Positions 33,075-40,534 of a stretch of 64,000 bases of DNA are shown piece by piece. The stretch covers positions 124,001 through 188,000 of the forward strand of contig NZ_CP024895.1 of the NCBI RefSeq assembly GCF_002796545.1, in the 5' to 3' direction. This stretch comes from Amycolatopsis sp. AA4 (GTDB lineage Bacteria; Actinomycetota; Actinomycetes; Mycobacteriales; Pseudonocardiaceae). The notes beneath the pieces are model-generated. The model did not search any database. It was not told the DNA's origin and saw nothing but the letters and a program-made list of their open reading frames with translations. Both the position numbers and the translations under genes were made by a program. Positions within the stretch are counted from its first letter, which is position 1; every line of letters starts with the position of its first letter.

Positions 33075-34036
33075 CGCCCGCGTTCCGCCGCGCACGACAG
33101 CCGTCGAGGACAGGCCGCTGGAAATCTCCGGCACGACGGTTTGCCGCCCGCGCGGGGCCCCGGTCCCGGGCAGTGCCGAGTACCGACGGTCTGCGGCCAC
33201 GCAGGCGTCGCACCGTAGAACAACGGGTACGGTGCCAGCAATGCCAGCGCGGCCTGGGGATCGGCGAGTACCCCGATCCCCGCCCAGTCCTTCCGCGCCG
33301 CCGCGACGACGCGCGAACCGCCTCGTGCTCCTCCTCCGACACCGCCGACCTGGTCCGTGGTCGTCCGCACGTCGCCCCATCGCGCGAACCCGCGCTCTCG
33401 CTCCTCGAAGGCGAGCATTACGCAAAGTCATTAAGGCGTGTGGCAGGATCGGCCAAACGGGTGATAGATTAACTGTAGTTAGCCGGAGAGCTGGTGTCAC
33501 ACTCTGCGACCGGGTACATGTGGATCATCTCCTCAAAGGAGAAGGCGGTAACTCGGAGTAACTGACTGGTCGACCTTGTGGGGGGACCGCAAAAGCAGGT
33601 CGAACAGAAGAACGCGGATCACGGTTAGCCGCCTGAGCGCCGCTCAGGCACGGAGAGTGATCAACGGGGCGAGAGAGTCTCCTGCGACGCACACGCGGCG
33701 ACGCGCAGGACCGGCTCCCGCCCCGGCCGCGGGCGCGACGCGCCTTCCGTGGGATCGCAAGGCAAGAAAGCCGTTGCCCGGGGCGGCTCGGCCGTTGATC
33801 GGGGGCGTTCAGCCCGTCGAGGGCCGGGTCGCCCGGGTACCGGTGGGCGGTGATCGGGGGAGATCGCCGCCCGCAACCGCAGCGGCCGTCCGGCGGCGCG
33901 AGGGTGACCGGTTCGCCGGACCCCTCGAACGCCGCCGGGCGACCTGACCAAGTGAACGACTTCTGCCGTCGTGGCCCATCCGGGCGGCAGCAACAGTCCA
34001 GCGCGCAGCGCGGGCACACGGTGTTCGGGGGGACGC
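33075..34036. other. Control region upstream of the transfer operon
   Basis: No full-length gene is seen over 960 bases. It contains the palindrome at 33469-33481, and just after it a short frame from GTG 33494 (MSHSATGYMWIISSKEK..., 23 residues) with GGAGAG upstream. An imperfect 11-bp hairpin GGGCGGTGATC...GATCGCCGCCC lies near 33845. The main promoter of the operon starting at 34037 should be here. An oriT could also lie here but no nick-site motif was recognised. Confidence 0.5.
33469..33481. promoter_or_regulatory. TTAACTGTAGTTA palindrome before the transfer operon
   Basis: TTAACTGTAGTTA differs from the perfect palindrome at 27579 only at the central base and outer edge. It lies 568 bases before the first transfer gene and just before a 23-codon frame. 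Operator by inference. Confidence 0.45.
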
Positions 34037-34645
34037 GTGACGGATGGGCAGCGGCCGCTCGTGGTTGGCGGCACCGCGGGAGGCGTGGGAACGTCCGCGT
34101 TCGCCCGCGCGGTGCACGCGGAGCTGTCGATTCCCGTGCGCGACCTCGGCGTCTATCGCGGCGGCCTGCTCGATGTGCTGGTCACCAGCAACACCGCCGC
34201 CGGGACGGCCCGGCTGGGCCGCGCGCTCGCCGCGTGCCCGCGCCCGCCGGTCCTGATCGTGATGCACACGGTGCCCGGCGGCATCAGCCGCGCGTCGAAA
34301 TCGCACCTGCGCAGCGCCGAGCCGCACCTGACCGCCACGCTCCAGGTCTTCCACCAACGCCAGTGGACGGAGCTGGAAGCCGCGCCGGGCAAGACGATCC
34401 CCAAGCCGGTCGCCGAATTGGTCCGCCGGCTGCAGGACGCGTTGCGGCGCATGTACTCCGTGCCCGCGCACCCGGCACATCCTCAGTCCGCTGTCGTGCC
34501 GCGCGGCCGAGCCGTCGCGCCGCCCCGGCCCCGCGAGTTCCCGCCGCGCGCCGGTCCGCCGTTGCCCGCCGGCGGCCTGCCAGCCAGGCCGCCTCAGTAT
34601 TCCGCGCCGCAGCCAGGGGGGCTGGGGCGCGTCACCGGGGGATAG
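34037..34645 (+). CDS. P-loop protein, first gene of the transfer operon
   Basis: 202 residues from a GTG with CGGGGGG upstream. VVGGTAGGVGTSAFARAVHA near residues 8-25 is a Walker A-like loop (G....GVGTS, with Thr-Ser but no Lys before it). LLDVLVTSNTAAGTARLGRA and PPVLIVMHTVPGG follow the strand-helix order of a ParA/MinD-type fold, and a Pro/Arg-rich tail of 50 residues ends the protein. The missing P-loop lysine means nucleotide binding may be weak or altered. Its place 15 bases before a pilin-like gene marks it as a T4SS accessory or regulator. The actinobacterial family is not recognised by name. Confidence 0.65.
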   Translation: MTDGQRPLVVGGTAGGVGTSAFARAVHAELSIPVRDLGVYRGGLLDVLVTSNTAAGTARLGRALAACPRPPVLIVMHTVPGGISRASKSHLRSAEPHLTATLQVFHQRQWTELEAAPGKTIPKPVAELVRRLQDALRRMYSVPAHPAHPQSAVVPRGRAVAPPRPREFPPRAGPPLPAGGLPARPPQYSAPQPGGLGRVTGG

Positions 34646-34659
34646 ACGGGGGAAAGATC

Positions 34660-34971
34660 GTGTTCAGCAAGGCAATCGCCGCGGTCAACGTCTGGCTCAT
34701 GCAGGAACCCGGCATTCCGGGCTTCGACGACCCGAAGCCGCATGCGCCGCCGGGCAAGCTTTCCGAGGCGGCGTCCACCATGGTCGCCTGGATGAAATGG
34801 GGCGGCCTGGTCGGCGCGGTCGCCGCCCTGGTCGCGGCCGGGATCATGATGGCCGTCGGCCGCCGCAACAGGAACAACATGGCCGTCGAGGGCGCGATGG
34901 CTCTGCCGTGGGTCGTGGGCGGCCTCGCGCTGATCCTCGGCGCGACCTCCATCGTGGGGTGGCTCATCTGA
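34660..34971 (+). CDS. Small two-helix pilin-like protein (VirB2/TrbC position)
   Basis: 103 residues from a GTG with GGGGGAAAG upstream. A soluble N-terminus (about 40 residues, NVWLMQEPGIPGFDDPKPHA) precedes two hydrophobic helices (WGGLVGAVAALVAAGIMMAV and LPWVVGGLALILGATSIVGW) separated by a short basic loop (GRRNRNNMAVEGA). That is the topology of VirB2/TrbC pilins and of short T4SS membrane subunits. The stop overlaps the next ATG (TGATG). In Gram-positive systems the equivalent may form a channel rather than a pilus. Assignment is by topology and order, not by sequence identity. Confidence 0.6.
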   Translation: MFSKAIAAVNVWLMQEPGIPGFDDPKPHAPPGKLSEAASTMVAWMKWGGLVGAVAALVAAGIMMAVGRRNRNNMAVEGAMALPWVVGGLALILGATSIVGWLI

Positions 34972-35672
34972 TGGCCGCCCGCCAGCGGACGCGACGTCGC
35001 TGGTGGATCGTCGCGCTCGTCGCCGCGATCGTCGCCACCGGCCTCGTCGGATGGCTGATCAGCAGCAGTTCCGGCGCCGTGACCGCGCACCCGCAGCAGA
35101 CCGCCGCGCCGCCGTCCCGCTCCGCCGAGGGCCCCCCGCCGAGCGGGCAGCAGCCGCATTGCCTCACGCGGTGGGAAGCCGCGCCCAGCGGAGACCCGGC
35201 GCCGGTCAGCGACTGCGCCGGACCCCGCGACACGACCGGCGGCCGCGCGCGCGGCTTCGCCCACGACCGCGACGGCGCGGTGTTCGCCGCGATCAACCTC
35301 ACGGTGCGGCTGTCGGCGGCGTCGGGCGCCGCGGTCTACCGGGCGACGTACGCCGAGCAGACGGTCGGCGACGCGCAGTCGGCGCTCTCGCAGCTGGCGC
35401 AGGAGCAGAGCGACGCGCACGCCGCCGATACCCGGCCGACCCAGTGGTGGTGGCGGATCAGCGCCGGCGACCCGGCAGGCGAACTGGTCGTGGTCGAGCT
35501 CGCGGCGGCGACCCCGCAGACGTCGGCCAGCAAGTCCTTCGCACACCTTTCCGTGACGCTGCAATGGGTCTCCGGCGACTGGCGGGTCCAGCTCCCGCGT
35601 CCGCGCGCCACCGCGAAGTCCTCAGTGGACGGCTACGCCTCGCTCGGAGCCGTTCCGGCGGGAGGCCGCTGA
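34971..35672 (+). CDS. Membrane-anchored VirB8/TcpC-like T4SS component
   Basis: 233 residues. A basic N-terminus (RQRTRRRWW) and one transmembrane helix (IVALVAAIVATGLVGWLI) lead through a Pro/Ser linker (about 45-75) to an extracytoplasmic domain. That domain (DGAVFAAINLTVRLSAASGA through LSVTLQWVSGDWRVQLP) has the helix-then-curved-sheet pattern of NTF2-like folds used by VirB8 and TcpC. Both junctions are TGATG overlaps, so it is coupled to its neighbours. It would form part of the trans-membrane scaffold. Assignment by topology and position. Confidence 0.6.
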   Translation: MAARQRTRRRWWIVALVAAIVATGLVGWLISSSSGAVTAHPQQTAAPPSRSAEGPPPSGQQPHCLTRWEAAPSGDPAPVSDCAGPRDTTGGRARGFAHDRDGAVFAAINLTVRLSAASGAAVYRATYAEQTVGDAQSALSQLAQEQSDAHAADTRPTQWWWRISAGDPAGELVVVELAAATPQTSASKSFAHLSVTLQWVSGDWRVQLPRPRATAKSSVDGYASLGAVPAGGR

Positions 35673-37006
35673 TGCCCGCGACCATCGTGCTGGCCGACGA
35701 CTGCGGCACGCTCGACGTCGGCTGCCAGATCGGGTCGGGAGTCCACAACTGGTTCACCGACCTCGCCAACTCCATCGCCAAGGGCGCGGTCGAGTTGCTC
35801 GCCGAGGCCATGACGTACTGGACCAAAAGCGACCGCTCGTCGATGCTGCAAGGCCCCTCGATCACCGAGATCCAGGGCCTGCTGCTCTACGTCGGGCTCG
35901 TGTTGCTGGTCGGGTCCGTTGTCTGGCAAGGCATCCTCATGATCTGGAAGCGCAAGGCCGAGCCGCTGGTCAACACCGGCATGGGGCTGCTGTCGTTCGC
36001 GGGCTGGTCGACGATGGGCACCGCGGCCGCGGTCCTGCTGTACCAGGGCGGGCTCGCGCTGTCGGACCAGGTGCTCAGCGCCTCGATCCAGAAGTTCACC
36101 ACCACCATGACCAACGCCATGCAGGCCAACGTCGCCGCGTCGACGGCCGCGATCTTCTTCCTGGCGCTCGTCATGTTCTTCCTCTCCGGGATCCAGTGGA
36201 TCCTGGGGTTCTTCCGGATGGGCGCGCTGGTGATCATCCTGGCGCTGATCCCGACCGCGGCCGCCGGGCAGATCAACGAGGCCACCAAACCGTGGCTGCG
36301 CAAACTGCTGAGCTGGGCGCTGAGCCTGATCCTCTACCAGCCGATCGCGGCGATCGTCTACGCGATCGGGTTCCTGCTGCTGGGCGAGGGCACCGACATC
36401 GGCACGATCCTCACCGGCATGGCCGTGCTCGCCATGGCGGTGATCGCGATGCCCACGATGCTGAGGTTCTTCGACTGGGGAGGGCAGCGGTTCGTCTCCT
36501 CCGGCGGCGGAGGCGGCGGCGCGATGGCGGCCGGAGCCGCGGCCAGCATGATCGGCGGCGCGGGCGCCAGCGGCTTCAGCAAGTTCATGGACCGCTCCGG
36601 TCCCGCCGGAGACGGCGGCGGCAACCAAGGCGCCGGAGCGCCGCCGGTGACCCCGGCCAACAACGGCGACGGGCCGGGCGGGGGCGGGCCGGGCGGGGGC
36701 GGCGGAGCCGGGGACCGGCCCGGAGGCGCTCCGGACACCGGCCACGGCGGCGGACCGCCCGGCGGCGGAAGCGGCGGCGACGCCGAGCACGGACCCGAAG
36801 CCGCGGCAGGCACGGGAACGAAAGCGGGGACGGCAGGCACCGGAGCGGAAACGGGGACAGCCGGCGCCGGTGCCGGAGCCGCCGGTGCCGGTGCCGGAGC
36901 TGCCGGTGCCGGTGTCGGGGCGGTGGCCGGTGCGGCTCTGGAACGCGGAAACGCGACCAAGGGAGCAGTCAGCGACACGATGACCGAGGGGTCCGGCGAT
37001 GAGTGA
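35672..37006 (+). CDS. Polytopic VirB6/TrbL-like channel protein
   Basis: 444 residues. The N-terminus (CGTLDVGCQIGSGVHNWFTD) is followed by six or so transmembrane helices between about 70 and 265 (GLLLYVGLVLLVGSVVWQGI, AIFFLALVMFFLSGIQWILG, MGALVIILALIPTAAAGQIN, ILYQPIAAIVYAIGFLLLGE, MAVLAMAVIAMPTMLRFF). The last 170 residues are Gly/Ala/Pro rich and disordered, with repeats such as GAGAGAAGAGAGAAGAG. This is the layout of VirB6/TrbL proteins, which form the inner-membrane pore of type IV systems. It overlaps the previous gene by one base and the next by 8. Confidence 0.8.
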   Translation: MPATIVLADDCGTLDVGCQIGSGVHNWFTDLANSIAKGAVELLAEAMTYWTKSDRSSMLQGPSITEIQGLLLYVGLVLLVGSVVWQGILMIWKRKAEPLVNTGMGLLSFAGWSTMGTAAAVLLYQGGLALSDQVLSASIQKFTTTMTNAMQANVAASTAAIFFLALVMFFLSGIQWILGFFRMGALVIILALIPTAAAGQINEATKPWLRKLLSWALSLILYQPIAAIVYAIGFLLLGEGTDIGTILTGMAVLAMAVIAMPTMLRFFDWGGQRFVSSGGGGGGAMAAGAAASMIGGAGASGFSKFMDRSGPAGDGGGNQGAGAPPVTPANNGDGPGGGGPGGGGGAGDRPGGAPDTGHGGGPPGGGSGGDAEHGPEAAAGTGTKAGTAGTGAETGTAGAGAGAAGAGAGAAGAGVGAVAGAALERGNATKGAVSDTMTEGSGDE

Positions 37007-38492
37007 CACGCGCACGTACGGGGGATGGCGGGCCAGGCGGGGCTTCGGCGTCGGGAAGCTGTCCGAATCGCAGACCGCGGTCATGGCGGGCTGCGTCATG
37101 TTCCCGCTGGGGACCTGGGTTCTGGTCGCCAGCACCGGGCTTCCGCTGCTGGTGATGGGCATCGCGCTGCTGGTGTCGCTGGTCACCGGCGTGCTGGCGC
37201 TGGTGCCGCACCGCTCGCGCGGCGTGTCGCTGGGCGGGTCGCTGATCATCGCCGCCCGCAGCGCCACCGCGAACCGCAAAGGCTGGTCCGAGTGGGAATC
37301 CGGGGTCTTCACCCGGCACCCGCGAGGAAAAGAACTGCCCGGCGTCCTCGCGCCGCTGATGCCGCTGTCCACAAAGGACGGACTGGGCAACCCGTTCGGC
37401 CTGTTGTGGGACCGGCGCACCGGGCGGCTGACCGCGTCGCTGCGGGTCGCTCCGGTGGGCACCGTCCTGGCCGATCAGGACCGGCAGGACCTGTGGATCG
37501 GGTCCTTCGCCGCGTGGCAGGCGTCGCTCGGGTACGAGCCGACCGTGGAATGGGCCTCGATCACGGTGGAATCGGCCCCCAGCACCGGAACCGAACTCGC
37601 CGACTACGTCAGCGACCGGCTCGACCCTGCCGCGCCGGCGGTCGCGCGCGAGACGATGCGCGAGGTCGCCGAGGCGCACCGCGGGTCCACAGCGGACATT
37701 TCCGTCCGGGTGTCGCTGACGTTCCAGCCGCAGCGGGCGCGGCCGCAGCCGCGCGACGACGCCGAACGCGTCGCCGAGGTCTCCCGCGCGCTGTCCGGGC
37801 TGGAAGGCGACCTCCCGCTGTGCGGGGTCGCGATGCTCGGCCGGGCCACCGCCGCCGACATGACCCACTGGCTGCGCTCGGCCTACGACCCGCACGCCCG
37901 CGGCGAACTCGCCCGCCTGGCCGAGCAGAAGCACCTGCTGGCATGGGCCGACGCCGGGCCGGTCAAGGCGCACGCGCTGGCCGACCACTACTGGCACGAC
38001 TCCGGGTGGAGCTGCACCTGGGCCCTGGCGGGCCTGCCCAACCAGCTGGTGACCAGCAACGTCCTGGCGCCGCTGGTGACGCCGGGCCGCTACCACCGCC
38101 GGGTCACCATCACCTATCAGCCGTATCCGGCCGACCAGGCCGGGGACGTAGTGGCGCGCGAGGCCACCGGCTCGGCGTTCCGCCGCGAAGTGCGCCGCCG
38201 GCGCGGCATCGACGACACCGCCCGCGACCGCACCGACGAGGTCCGGGCCCGCCAGGCCGCCGAGGAAGAAGCCCGGGGCGCGGGCGTCGGGCTGTGGGGC
38301 ATGTACGTCACGACCACCGTCGAGGATCCCCGGCGGCTGCCGGACGCGATCGCCGACGTCGAGAGCCGGGCCCGCAACGCGAAACTGCGGCTGCGCCGGT
38401 GCTGGGGCTGGCAGGGCGCCGGGTTCGCCGCCTCCCTTGGCGTCGGGATCTACCCGCCGGAGCTGGCGCGGCGCGGGCGGATGGCCCGATGA
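36999..38492 (+). CDS. SCO6880-family type IV secretion protein
   Basis: 497 residues. Two N-terminal transmembrane helices (AVMAGCVMFPLGTWVLVAST and LLVMGIALLVSLVTGVLALV, about 28-68) are followed by a large soluble part (SLRVAPVGTVLADQDRQDLW through RYHRRVTITYQPYPADQAGD). This arrangement, PrgI/VirB3-like helices joined to a VirB4 N-terminal-like domain without the ATPase, is characteristic of the SCO6880 family found in actinobacterial type IV systems. It starts inside the previous gene (8-bp overlap) and ends overlapping the next in ATGA. The ATPase half is supplied by the separate gene at 38978. Confidence 0.8.
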   Translation: MSDTRTYGGWRARRGFGVGKLSESQTAVMAGCVMFPLGTWVLVASTGLPLLVMGIALLVSLVTGVLALVPHRSRGVSLGGSLIIAARSATANRKGWSEWESGVFTRHPRGKELPGVLAPLMPLSTKDGLGNPFGLLWDRRTGRLTASLRVAPVGTVLADQDRQDLWIGSFAAWQASLGYEPTVEWASITVESAPSTGTELADYVSDRLDPAAPAVARETMREVAEAHRGSTADISVRVSLTFQPQRARPQPRDDAERVAEVSRALSGLEGDLPLCGVAMLGRATAADMTHWLRSAYDPHARGELARLAEQKHLLAWADAGPVKAHALADHYWHDSGWSCTWALAGLPNQLVTSNVLAPLVTPGRYHRRVTITYQPYPADQAGDVVAREATGSAFRREVRRRRGIDDTARDRTDEVRARQAAEEEARGAGVGLWGMYVTTTVEDPRRLPDAIADVESRARNAKLRLRRCWGWQGAGFAASLGVGIYPPELARRGRMAR

Positions 38493-38659
38493 ACACCGCC
38501 GAATTCCTGCGGCGCAACCGATTCCGGGGCGCGCCGCCGACGAAACCGGCGGCGCTGCCCGCGACGGCGCGCCGCCGCGTCCACCCCTACCGCGGGCGGT
38601 GCGTCGGCCGCACCCGCCGCGCCGGGCGCCTGCCGCCGGGCAGTCCCGGACAGCAGTAG
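38489..38659 (+). CDS. Small basic protein coupled to the SCO6880-family gene
   Basis: 56 residues: MNTAEFLRRNRFRGAPPTKP and then an Arg/Pro-rich body. The ATG overlaps the previous stop (ATGA), the only evidence besides composition that it is translated. Very basic and probably unstructured. It may be a short accessory or serve coupling. No family recognised. Confidence 0.5.
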   Translation: MNTAEFLRRNRFRGAPPTKPAALPATARRRVHPYRGRCVGRTRRAGRLPPGSPGQQ

Positions 38660-38663
38660 CGCG

Positions 38664-38981
38664 ATGCGCGGAAAAACCAAGCACGCCAACGCGAACACCA
38701 TGGGGGAAACATGGCCGCGACACAGCCCCGGCGCGGGAATCCCGACCCGCCGCAGGCGCCGTCCGCTCGCCCGATCGCGCACTGACGCGCGGCAGTTCCG
38801 CAGCAGCGCCGCTGCGCGCGGAACCACACGCCGTGCTGCGAGTTCCGCCCGCGCCCGGTGGCAGGCGGGGACTCGCATGCACACCGGCGGCATCCGGCCC
38901 GGCTGGGGGTCGGACCGGATGCCGCCATCTCACATTTCGTTGCTGGACCAGCAGTTCACGCGATCAGGGGGAACGCGATGA
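38664..38981 (+). CDS. Doubtful 105-residue basic frame between transfer genes
   Basis: This frame fills the 318-base gap before the VirB4-like gene. Its ATG lies 4 bases after the preceding stop and its own stop overlaps the VirB4-like ATG (ATGA), which suggests coupling. The composition (Arg/Ser/Thr/Ala with little hydrophobic core) is that of a shadow frame or a disordered protein. The VirB4-like gene also has its own ribosome site (AGGGGGA). Confidence 0.3.
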   Translation: MRGKTKHANANTMGETWPRHSPGAGIPTRRRRRPLARSRTDARQFRSSAAARGTTRRAASSARARWQAGTRMHTGGIRPGWGSDRMPPSHISLLDQQFTRSGGTR

Positions 38982-40534
38982 ATCTGTTCGGCCGGCGCAC
39001 TGCACGCGCCGACACCGATCCCGACCACGCCGACGGCGGTCTCGTCATTCCGCAGACCGTCGCCGACGCCACGCTGCGCCATCAGCCCGAGCGCAGCGAC
39101 CCGCTGGCCGAGCTGCGCGCACTGCCCGTTCCGCCCGCGCGCGGCTGGGCGGTGCCCCAGGGCGGACGCGACCACCACGTCGGCTCGGCCGCGCTGTGGC
39201 AGGGCACCACCACGCAGCTGGCCGGATTGTTCCCGTTCGTCGGCGGGTCCGGCGCGCGGGTGCGCGGCGTCCCGATCGGACACGACCTGCACACCCACGA
39301 GCCCATCGGGCTCCACCCCGGAGACTGGTTGAAAACAGGCCTCATTTCCAACACGGGGCTGTGGGTTCAAGCGCAGCCGGGAGTCGGAAAGAGCGCGTTC
39401 GCGAAACGGCTCGGGACCGGGCTGTGCGCGTTCGGCTGGATGATCTTCTGCCCGGCGGACGTGAAAGGGGAATACACGGCCCTGATCCGCCGCCTCGGCG
39501 GCACCGTGATCAAGATCGGCCGCGGGCACGACGCGATCAACCCGCTTGACCCCGGCCCGCTGGCCGCGCTGCTCGCGACCACCAGCGGCCGCGAACGCGA
39601 CGCCCTGCGCGAATCCATCCGCGCCCGCCAGGCCAGCCTGCTGGAAGGCCTGCTGCTGCTGGAACTGGACCGCCACCCCACGCCGACCGAACGCAACCTG
39701 GTCTCCCGGGCGATCGACCTGGCCACCGACGCCGCCCCCGACAACCAGCCCACTATCCCGGAAGTCCGCGCGGTGCTGGACCAGGCGCCGCAGCAGCTGC
39801 TGGCCGCCGCGCGGATCGGCGAGAGTCGGGAACGCTACTTCGACCTGGTCCGCGAGGTCCTCTCCAGCTTCGACCTGCTCGTGGAAGGACCGCTGCGCGG
39901 CCTGTTCGACCGGCGCTCGACCGCGCGCCTGGACCCCGGGTCCCCGGCGACGTCGCTGGACATCTCCGTGCTGGACGAGGAAACCGACGAGGTCGTGGCG
40001 GCGGCGATGCTCTGCTCCTGGGCCTGGGGCGCGAGCATGATCGAGGCCCGCCAGACCGGGCACGGCCGCAACATCCTCTGGATCCAGGACGAGGCGTGGC
40101 GGGCGCTGCGCACCGGGTCCGGGCTGGTGGAGAAATCCGACCGGCTGACCCGGCTCAACAGGCACAAAGGCGTCGCCAGCGTCTATTTGACGCACTCCAT
40201 GGACGACCTGGAAGCGCTGCCGTCCGAAGAGGACCGCGCCAAGGCCCGCGGCATCGCCGCCCGGTGCGCGATCCACGTCTACGGCGGGCTCCCGGCCTCG
40301 GAACTGCGCAGCCTGACGGTGTCGCTGTCCTCGCGCGAAGCCGACATGCTCTCCTCCTGGCAGTCGGCCGGCACCTGGGTTCCCGGGCAGCGCCACCCCG
40401 GACGCGGGCTCTACCTCGTCAAAGCGGGCGAACGCGCCGGGCTGCCGGTGCGGATGAACCTCACCCCGCGCGAACTCGAGCTCTACAACACGGATTCGGC
40501 GTTCGACGCCGCGCCCCGATCGGCGGCGGCGTGA
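38978..40534 (+). CDS. VirB4-like conjugation ATPase
   Basis: 518 residues, the catalytic half of a VirB4/TraC-type ATPase that powers the type IV channel. Walker A is QPGVGKS (133-139), followed by MIFCPADVKGEYTALIRRLG. Walker B is ILWIQDEAWRAL (D371, E372). A later arginine-finger-type region is VYLTHSMDDLEALPSEEDRA. The N-terminal VirB4 domain is missing here and is replaced by the SCO6880-family gene two places upstream, a split typical of actinobacteria. ATG with AGGGGGA upstream. The stop overlaps the next ATG (TGATG). Cytoplasmic, at the membrane. Confidence 0.88.
   Translation: MNLFGRRTARADTDPDHADGGLVIPQTVADATLRHQPERSDPLAELRALPVPPARGWAVPQGGRDHHVGSAALWQGTTTQLAGLFPFVGGSGARVRGVPIGHDLHTHEPIGLHPGDWLKTGLISNTGLWVQAQPGVGKSAFAKRLGTGLCAFGWMIFCPADVKGEYTALIRRLGGTVIKIGRGHDAINPLDPGPLAALLATTSGRERDALRESIRARQASLLEGLLLLELDRHPTPTERNLVSRAIDLATDAAPDNQPTIPEVRAVLDQAPQQLLAAARIGESRERYFDLVREVLSSFDLLVEGPLRGLFDRRSTARLDPGSPATSLDISVLDEETDEVVAAAMLCSWAWGASMIEARQTGHGRNILWIQDEAWRALRTGSGLVEKSDRLTRLNRHKGVASVYLTHSMDDLEALPSEEDRAKARGIAARCAIHVYGGLPASELRSLTVSLSSREADMLSSWQSAGTWVPGQRHPGRGLYLVKAGERAGLPVRMNLTPRELELYNTDSAFDAAPRSAAA

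Noticed and set aside
33576..33947. 123-codon frame upstream of the transfer operon
   Set aside because: Arg/Pro-rich with no hydrophobic core or start signal. Treated as non-coding.
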